Shown here piece after piece: positions 58,244-64,000 of a DNA stretch of 64,000 nt (position 1 is the stretch's first letter; every line of letters begins with the position of its first letter). This DNA comes from a virus. The translations under genes were made by a program, and so were the position numbers. The notes under the pieces are model-generated. The model was not told the DNA's origin, did not search any database, and saw only the letters and a program-made list of their open reading frames with translations. The stretch lies in IMG/VR virus record IMGVR_UViG_3300032397_000003, positions 62,001 through 126,000 of that record; one strand, 5' to 3'.

Positions 58244-59374
58244 ATGAAAAAAATATTATACATATCCCCTTATGAAGAATTTGTAGTAGCTCAGAATGGG
58301 GGGTATGGAGTTGTAGCTGAATCATTTAAAAGAATGTTTGATAATATGAGTAGTATAGAAGTTGAATATGTCAATATAAATATTCTTGCTTCAGGAAATT
58401 TAAATAGAATAAATCAAAGATTTGATGTGTGCATACTACTCGTACATCCATCCTCTTTTGAAAATAAAATATTTAAACAAAATATGGAGTATGTTTCATC
58501 TATATGTGATAAAACATATATTCATATCTTTTGGGAAACAAGCCCTACGCCCTCTAAATGGAAATGGTTATGGCAATCTGATATCTTTACAGGATTTATT
58601 TCACCTTCAAAGTTTGTATTTGATATGATAAATTATGAAACTAAAAAATTCAATAAAGAAAATCATCTTATCTATTGTCCTGTGTTTGAAGAAGATTATG
58701 AAAAGTATAAAATTAGTATTTCTAAAAAAGAAACAGAAGATGTATTTAATGTTCTCTATATGGGACAGTATACAAAAAGAAAAGGAATGGAAGATGCTAT
58801 AATCGGATTTGTTCAAGCTCTATCTGAATATAAAGATTGTAGACTGGTATTAAAGTATCATCCTTTATCAGATAAAGAATTACCTGCATCTGATTTGATT
58901 TCAAATTTAGTAAGTACAAACACAAAAAAGATGAATGCTAAAATATATGAAGTCACGGGTAATCTCAGTAAGGATGATATCTATAGTTTATATAATGAAG
59001 CTTCTGTATTATTATTTCCTTCAAGAGGAGAAGGATATGGTCTTCCTTTAGTTGAAGCAGGTATGATTGGACTTCCCTGCATTTATACTGATTGGTCATC
59101 CACAAAAGAAACAGGAAAGTTTAGAGGTAATAAATCTATAGCTTATATATTGGATACTGCTCAAGGAATGGCTCAGTATGATTATGAAGGCAATTCTGTA
59201 TACGCAGTTCCATATATAAAAGACATTGTAAAGAATTTAAAAGAATGTTATGAAGCATGGAAGTATAGTAAAGAAGAATATTATGAATATACTAATAATA
59301 ACGATATTGATATAATTAAGAAATTTGGCCCTAAAGTATTTATGGAACAAATTTCAAAGTTGATAGGAGAATAA
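58244..59374 (+). CDS. glycosyltransferase, family 4 (GT-B)
   Basis: 376 aa, AAAGGATAA site. VLYMGQYTKRKGMEDAI (about 167-183) is the start of the C-terminal GT-B half, and FPSRGEGYGLPLVEAGMIGLP (about 263-283) is the sugar-nucleotide site of family 4 retaining enzymes. First gene of the glycan cluster. Acceptor unknown. Confidence 0.82.
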   Translation: MKKILYISPYEEFVVAQNGGYGVVAESFKRMFDNMSSIEVEYVNINILASGNLNRINQRFDVCILLVHPSSFENKIFKQNMEYVSSICDKTYIHIFWETSPTPSKWKWLWQSDIFTGFISPSKFVFDMINYETKKFNKENHLIYCPVFEEDYEKYKISISKKETEDVFNVLYMGQYTKRKGMEDAIIGFVQALSEYKDCRLVLKYHPLSDKELPASDLISNLVSTNTKKMNAKIYEVTGNLSKDDIYSLYNEASVLLFPSRGEGYGLPLVEAGMIGLPCIYTDWSSTKETGKFRGNKSIAYILDTAQGMAQYDYEGNSVYAVPYIKDIVKNLKECYEAWKYSKEEYYEYTNNNDIDIIKKFGPKVFMEQISKLIGE

Positions 59375-59379
59375 ACAAT

Positions 59380-60396
59380 TTGAGTAATGAAATAATTTCT
59401 TTAATAACAGGTGATGGACAGGATACATTATGGCTTAGTAAATTTCTTTTAGAGAAAGGTCACACAGTTATAGTGGGTTCAAGAAGAAGTGGATCAAATA
59501 CTATCTGGAAGTATAAAGAACAAGGTATATATGATAATCCTAAATTAAAATTTGTACTTATGGATTTAAATGAATTCCATAATGTTAATAATGTAGTTAA
59601 AAAATATAAACCTGATTATATTTATAATCTAGGTGCTCAAAGTTTTGTAGCTGCTTCATGGGATAACCCTTTAATGACTATGCAAACAAATAGTTTAGGA
59701 GTTATATACTTACTGGACTCTATCAAAAATAATTATTTAAATACCAAATTTTATCAAGCAGGAACTTCAGAAATGTTTGGAAAGGTGCAAGAGATGCCAC
59801 AAACAGAAAAAACACCTTTCTATCCAAGATCAATGTATGGTGTATCAAAATTGGCAGCTTATTGGTCTATTGTTAATTATAGAGAATCTTATGGGATGTT
59901 TGCTTGTAATGGAATACTCTTTAATCATGAGAGTTGTTATAGAGGGTCAGAATTTTTAACCAAGAAAGTTGTTGAGAATGTGGTTTTAATAAAAAAAGGA
60001 AAACAAGATTTTTTTGAACTTGGAAATCTTAATGCTAAAAGAGATTGGGGATTTGCAGGTGACTACTGTGAAGCGATGTATTTAATGTTGAAGCAAGATA
60101 TACCCCAAGATTTTGTTATAGCAACAGGGAAGACTCATTCAGTAAAAGAGTTTGTTGAAAAATGTTTTCAATATGTTGGCATAGATATCTATTGGGAAGG
60201 TAGTGAAGAAAATGAAATTGGATTTGATGGAAGTGGGAAAACTTTAATAAAAGTTAATAAACAATTTTATAGACCAACAGAAGTTGATATATTACTGGGT
60301 AATCCCCAAAAAGCAAAAAACATATTGAATTGGAAACCTAAAATGTCATTTGATGATCTTGTTTCTCATATGATGGAATATGAGGTAAAAAAGTGA
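59380..60396 (+). CDS. GDP-mannose 4,6-dehydratase-like SDR enzyme
   Basis: 338 aa, TTG start at 59380, with AGGAG upstream. Extended SDR fold: ITGDGQD at the N-end (usual GxTGQDG altered), NLGAQSFVAASW, AGTSEMFG, and the YGVSK catalytic motif (about 154-158), then NHES and AKRDWGFAGDY, all as in Gmd. It would make GDP-4-keto-6-deoxymannose, precursor of fucose- or rhamnose-type sugars, for the flanking glycosyltransferases. Confidence 0.82.
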   Translation: MSNEIISLITGDGQDTLWLSKFLLEKGHTVIVGSRRSGSNTIWKYKEQGIYDNPKLKFVLMDLNEFHNVNNVVKKYKPDYIYNLGAQSFVAASWDNPLMTMQTNSLGVIYLLDSIKNNYLNTKFYQAGTSEMFGKVQEMPQTEKTPFYPRSMYGVSKLAAYWSIVNYRESYGMFACNGILFNHESCYRGSEFLTKKVVENVVLIKKGKQDFFELGNLNAKRDWGFAGDYCEAMYLMLKQDIPQDFVIATGKTHSVKEFVEKCFQYVGIDIYWEGSEENEIGFDGSGKTLIKVNKQFYRPTEVDILLGNPQKAKNILNWKPKMSFDDLVSHMMEYEVKK

Positions 60397-61496
60397 TACT
60401 CTATGGTGCAGGGGAACTAGGAAAACTTGCCCATCAATTTTTAGACTTCTATAATATAGAACATATTGTATGTGATGACAACCCTGAAAATTATATGCAT
60501 GATAGTTTTTGGGTTGGTAAACCTATATTTAAATTAAGTAATTTATCTATTGATCTCCTTAATACTAGTTTACTGGTTTGTATTTCAACAGCTTCATACA
60601 ATACGATAAGACAGAAATTAAATAATAAAGGGTTTACAAATGTTAAACCTTTCTTTCAGGTAGCAGAGGAAATAAATAAAGCTAATGCATATAAACATCC
60701 TTGTACAAATGGATGGAAAATAAAAAATCATTCTGAATATACTTATGATGTGATTGAAAGTTCTTTTAAAGATACTTATTCCAAATATGCTTATGCACAA
60801 TTTTTTGATTGGCATAACGACTATACAGAATTTATAAATAATGATTTCCCAATTAATTGTAATGATAGATATTTTATTCCTGAAGTGTTAGATGTGTTAC
60901 ATGATAATGAAGTATTTATTGATGTTGGTGCTTATGACGGAAGAGTTACTAAAAAGTTTATAGAGATAGTTAGAGGTAAGTATGAACATATTTATATGTT
61001 TGAGCCTACCGATTCTATGTGTGTAAGTTATGAAAAGATATACAAATATAATTATGCTTTAGGTGATACTGAAGATAAATTTATTAATTTTAATAAAGAG
61101 CAAGGATATTTATGCAAGGTAGATAAACTCTCAAAAGAAAAAGTTGGGATACTTAGATTAGACAATCTTGAACTTACCCCAACATTCATTAAGTATCATC
61201 TTGAAGGGTATGAATTAAAAGCAATTAAAGGATCGATTAAAACTATTAAAAAACATAGACCAATTATTACAGTTACTACTTATCACACTGAAGAAGGATT
61301 ATATAAACTTCCTATGCATCTTATTAAAAATTTGAAAGATTATAATTTCTATTGGAGAAATCATAATTATCAAGGGCAGGGGGCTGTAATGTATTGTATA
61401 CCTAAAGAAAGATGGAGTATATCATTTTCAACAACTATCCATGTAAATGATAATTGGCAAGTATATCAAGATTTAAAAAAATGGGCAGGATTATGA
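60393..61496 (+). CDS. FkbM-type methyltransferase with N-terminal nucleotide-binding region
   Basis: 367 aa, GTG start overlapping the Gmd-like stop. The N-end MILYGAGELGKLAHQFL is a Rossmann-like binding loop. From about 170, FIDVGAYDGRVTKKFIE is the SAM motif, then MFEP, LRLDNLELTPTFIKYHLEGYELKAIKGS as in FkbM proteins (here residues about 250-280). Probably O-methylates a sugar. Coupled to the next gene by ATGA. Confidence 0.75.
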   Translation: MILYGAGELGKLAHQFLDFYNIEHIVCDDNPENYMHDSFWVGKPIFKLSNLSIDLLNTSLLVCISTASYNTIRQKLNNKGFTNVKPFFQVAEEINKANAYKHPCTNGWKIKNHSEYTYDVIESSFKDTYSKYAYAQFFDWHNDYTEFINNDFPINCNDRYFIPEVLDVLHDNEVFIDVGAYDGRVTKKFIEIVRGKYEHIYMFEPTDSMCVSYEKIYKYNYALGDTEDKFINFNKEQGYLCKVDKLSKEKVGILRLDNLELTPTFIKYHLEGYELKAIKGSIKTIKKHRPIITVTTYHTEEGLYKLPMHLIKNLKDYNFYWRNHNYQGQGAVMYCIPKERWSISFSTTIHVNDNWQVYQDLKKWAGL

Positions 61497-62797
61497 ATAT
61501 AGTTCATATAACACCCCATCTTGGAGGAGGGGTAAAAACAGTTCTACTCGGTTGGGCAAAAGAAGATAAAGAAAATAAACATATTTTTTTATCCCTTGGT
61601 TATACTGATAATGAAGTAAAAGAAACCTTTTTAAAATTAAATATTGCTCTGTATGATAATCTATATAAAGATTATGATTTTATATCTGAATTAGTTTTTT
61701 TTGCTGATGTGGTGGTAATTCATTATTGGAACTTCCCGCCTCTTATTCACCTCTTATTAAATAGTAATATACCTGAATGTAGAGTTATTACATGGTGTCA
61801 TAATTCAGGATTCCATGCTCCGTATACTATACCAAAAGGAGTAGTAGAATATTCTGATAAATTTATATTTACTTCCCCTATAAGTTATAATTTAGGTATA
61901 TGCAAAGAATATCCTCCTGATAAATTTGATTGTATATGGTCAACAGGTGGTGTTGATAAATATCAGAAGATACAAAAGAAAAGGCATGAAGGATTTAATA
62001 TTCTTTATATAGGTACATTAGATTTTGCAAAACTTAGAAATGATTTTGTTTATATATGTTCTGAAATACTAGAGGAGATTCCTGAAGCAATTATCACTGT
62101 ATGTGGTAATGGTTCATCTATGAAAGAAATTGAATATTCTATTTCTGATTTAGAATTACAAGATAGAATTAAACTAGAAGGATTAGTAGAAGATATAAAA
62201 CCTTATCTTCAAGTAGCGGATGTATTTTTATATCCTTTAGACTCATATCATTATGGTACAGCAGAACAAATTCTAGGTGAAGTGATGGCTTGTGGATTAG
62301 TTCCTATTGTGTTTGATAATCCATGTGAAATGGAAATTGTAGAAGATGAGATGACAGGATTCGTAGTAAGTACAATTCAACAATGTATAGACAGGGTTAA
62401 AGAATTATATATTGATAATGAAGATGGAATCACTTGGAGTCAACTAACTTTAAATGCTTCTCTATCGGCTTTAGAAAAGTATTCTATAAGTAATATGATA
62501 GATGATTGGAATAAATTATTTAAAGAATCAACATCTCTTCCAAAGAAAAAAAGAGAATGGAATACTTGTTTTGAAGGGATGTATGGTATAGGTACAGTTA
62601 CTTTTTTAGAATCACTTAATGAACAGGAAGCAAATATATTCCATAATTATATTTCTTATGAAAGACAATTAAAGACTTTATTAAAATCTTCTCTTCAATG
62701 GAATTCAGAAAGTAAAGGATCAATAAAACAGTATCTAAAATATTTTCCTGAAGATGTATATTTAAATAGATTTAAAAAACTAATGGAGGAGAACTAA
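61493..62797 (+). CDS. glycosyltransferase, GT-B fold
   Basis: 434 aa from the ATG at 61493 overlapping the previous stop; upstream in-frame codons lie inside that gene. HITPHLGGGVKTVLLGWA at the N-end, FNILYIGTLDFAKLRNDF mid-protein, ADVFLYPLDSYHYGTAEQILGEVMACGLVP (about 240-268) as the nucleotide-sugar site. A helical tail (about 350-434) is unrecognised. Confidence 0.78.
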   Translation: MNIVHITPHLGGGVKTVLLGWAKEDKENKHIFLSLGYTDNEVKETFLKLNIALYDNLYKDYDFISELVFFADVVVIHYWNFPPLIHLLLNSNIPECRVITWCHNSGFHAPYTIPKGVVEYSDKFIFTSPISYNLGICKEYPPDKFDCIWSTGGVDKYQKIQKKRHEGFNILYIGTLDFAKLRNDFVYICSEILEEIPEAIITVCGNGSSMKEIEYSISDLELQDRIKLEGLVEDIKPYLQVADVFLYPLDSYHYGTAEQILGEVMACGLVPIVFDNPCEMEIVEDEMTGFVVSTIQQCIDRVKELYIDNEDGITWSQLTLNASLSALEKYSISNMIDDWNKLFKESTSLPKKKREWNTCFEGMYGIGTVTFLESLNEQEANIFHNYISYERQLKTLLKSSLQWNSESKGSIKQYLKYFPEDVYLNRFKKLMEEN

Positions 62798-63825
62798 TGA
62801 CAATAGGTACAAGATATATACAAGAGGGAAGAGTTCCCTTACAAACATTACTTCCATTAGAAGCACCACTTGTTCTTTTTATTGACCCATCTGATAAATG
62901 TTGTTTAAAATGTTCCTTTTGCCCTACTGGAGATTTTAAATTAATGAAGGAAGTAAAAAGACCTCTTCAGTCTATAAATTTTAATCTATATAAGAAAATA
63001 ATTGATGACTTACAAAAATTTGAAACTAAAGTAAAAGTAATTCGTTTATATGGACATGGCGAACCACTATTGAATCCTCACTTTATAGATATGGTTAAGT
63101 ATGCTAAACAATCTGATAAAGTAGAGACAGTAGATACAACTACGAATGGAATGTGTTTATATCCTCAATTTAATATAGAGATTATAGAGTCAGGAATAGA
63201 TAGAATAAATATTTCAGTTAATGGATTAAGTGACGAACAATATTTTGAATTTACTAAAACAAAAGTAAATTTTAAAAGATATGTTGCTAATATAAAACAC
63301 CTTTATGAAAATAAAAAAAACACTTACATATTTATAAAAATAAATGGTGATACTATATCTAAAGACGATGAACAAAAGTTCTTAGATATTTTTGAACCTA
63401 TTGCTGATTCAGTTGCAATAGAAAAATCTATGGGATGTTGGCATGGATTCGATCCAAAAGGATTTATACGTTCAGATAATAATGTTGGTATCTATGGACA
63501 AGCTTTAGAAGAAGAAGCTTTAGTTTGTCCCTACATTACATATTCTATGATGATAAATTCAGATGGCATGGTTTCAGCTTGTTTTCTTGATTGGAATAGA
63601 AACCTCCAAGTAGGTAATATATTTGATAATTCTGTTTATGATATATGGAATGGAAAGCCTTTAAACAGTTTAAGAAAATTTATGTTAGAAGGAAAAAGAA
63701 GATTACATACTTATTGTAATACATGTGATCAACTTAAAAAAGGTATGCCTTCTAACATTGATAAATATGCAAAAGAACTTTACGGTAAATATAATTTTGA
63801 GGGTATAGAAGAGGATGGACAATAA
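62797..63825 (+). CDS. radical SAM / SPASM protein
   Basis: 342 aa, TAATG overlap. Radical SAM motif C-x3-C-x2-C at Cys35, Cys39 and Cys42 (KCCLKCSFC), GHGEPLLN, TTNG and INISVNG blocks. The C-terminus has a SPASM-like set of Cys (VCPYITYSMMINSDGMVSACF, then YCNTC). It carries out radical chemistry on a sugar or peptide; in this cluster sugar modification is the likelier role. Confidence 0.85.
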   Translation: MTIGTRYIQEGRVPLQTLLPLEAPLVLFIDPSDKCCLKCSFCPTGDFKLMKEVKRPLQSINFNLYKKIIDDLQKFETKVKVIRLYGHGEPLLNPHFIDMVKYAKQSDKVETVDTTTNGMCLYPQFNIEIIESGIDRINISVNGLSDEQYFEFTKTKVNFKRYVANIKHLYENKKNTYIFIKINGDTISKDDEQKFLDIFEPIADSVAIEKSMGCWHGFDPKGFIRSDNNVGIYGQALEEEALVCPYITYSMMINSDGMVSACFLDWNRNLQVGNIFDNSVYDIWNGKPLNSLRKFMLEGKRRLHTYCNTCDQLKKGMPSNIDKYAKELYGKYNFEGIEEDGQ

Positions 63826-64000
63826 TTTAATTTTTGATTTAGGTTTTTGTGATGGAACAGATACAACTTTTTATTTAGAAAAAGGATTTAAAGTTGTTGC
63901 AGTAGAAGGTAACCCCTCACTTGCTGAAATAGGTAGTAGAAGATTTAAAGATGAGATAGATTCCGGTCAATTGATCTTATTGAATAGGGTTGTTGCTGAA
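63814..64000 (+). CDS. FkbM-type methyltransferase, cut by window end
   Basis: The first 62 aa only, GAGG site and a 12-nt overlap with the radical SAM gene. IFDLGFCDGTDTTFYLEKGFKVVAVEGNP is the SAM-binding start (DxG...VxAVEG) of FkbM methyltransferases. Continues past base 64000. Confidence 0.65.

Noticed and set aside
59288-59297. TACTAATAA inside a glycosyltransferase gene as a promoter
   Set aside because: Mid-gene position with no gene start downstream; treated as chance occurrence and as a caution on the motif.
1-64000. CRISPR array or phage-borne Cas genes
   Set aside because: No regularly spaced direct repeats of 20-40 nt and no Cas proteins were seen; TnpB in the IS element is the only RNA-guided nuclease.
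1-64000. Integrase, attachment sites or repressor typical of a temperate phage
   Set aside because: No tyrosine or serine integrase and no clear att repeats were found; the IS transposase does not serve this role.

Overview
The window is a contiguous part of a large, AT-rich, contractile-tailed (myovirus-type) bacteriophage genome, probably infecting a Gram-negative and anaerobic or microaerophilic host. The evidence is a complete tail and baseplate module (sheath, two tube-type proteins, chaperone pair, tape measure, spike, gp25-like and gp6/J-like wedge proteins, fibres), phage replication genes, very dense gene packing with ATGA and TAATG overlaps, and two tRNA-like genes. A Gram-negative host follows from a phage-encoded outer-membrane phospholipase A and a predicted lipoprotein. 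An anaerobic lifestyle is suggested by a class III ribonucleotide reductase with its activase. No capsid, portal or terminase gene is visible, so the head module lies outside. I do not assign a host genus.

Layout. 1-37006 (+ strand) is the early/middle region. It holds a ClpP-like protease, a DnaC-like ATPase, NrdG/NrdD, a SLOG-phosphoribosyltransferase pair, two tRNA-like genes, dUTPase, an Nmad1-type protein, ThyX, a DNA methyltransferase, a family A DNA polymerase and a TET-associated-type glycosyltransferase. An IS200/IS605 element with tnpA, tnpB and an RHH gene follows at about 16.0-18.0 kb. After it come DUF932, a nucleotidyltransferase, a zinc-finger protein that may be sigma-like, a 5'-3' exonuclease, a second methyltransferase and a DnaB-like helicase. 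A ladder of small accessory genes (25.5-31.3 kb) includes a SET-domain protein and the OMPLA homologue. The arm ends with a RuvC-like resolvase, a transglycosylase, a DnaX-like clamp loader, two metallophosphoesterases (one Mre11/SbcD-like) and a terminator. 37076-53417 (- strand) is the tail/baseplate operon, transcribed from the sheath gene leftwards. 53540-56020 (+) is a small moron-like cassette with a frameshifted gene, a secreted protein and a lipoprotein, with hairpins after the secreted-protein gene and after the lipoprotein gene. 56049-64000 (+) holds an RNA ligase and a glycan cluster (two glycosyltransferases, a GDP-mannose dehydratase-like protein, two FkbM-type methyltransferases, a radical SAM/SPASM protein), running off the window edge.

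Regulation. Fourteen places on the + strand carry the same two-part promoter, TTTAATT followed by TTTCTATATATTATA, with 17 nt start-to-start in 13 of 14 cases; a fifteenth, weaker site has only the core. I saw none on the tail strand. Gaps in the tail operon instead carry TACTAATAA/T shortly before start codons. Two facing copies form a 19-bp inverted repeat between sheath and moron cassette, and a close match precedes the OMPLA gene. I infer an early/middle versus late promoter switch.

Functional logic. Nucleotide supply (NrdD/NrdG, ThyX, dUTPase, phosphoribosyltransferase) feeds a phage replisome (polymerase, DnaB-like helicase, DnaC-like loader, DnaX-like clamp loader, 5' exonuclease, RuvC-like and Mre11-like nucleases). 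Nmad1-type, ThyX, TAGT-like and two methyltransferase genes suggest modified DNA. OMPLA, small membrane proteins and a transglycosylase look like an unusual lysis set. The right-end cluster probably alters a glycan. All assignments are by eye from sequence motifs; no database search was run.
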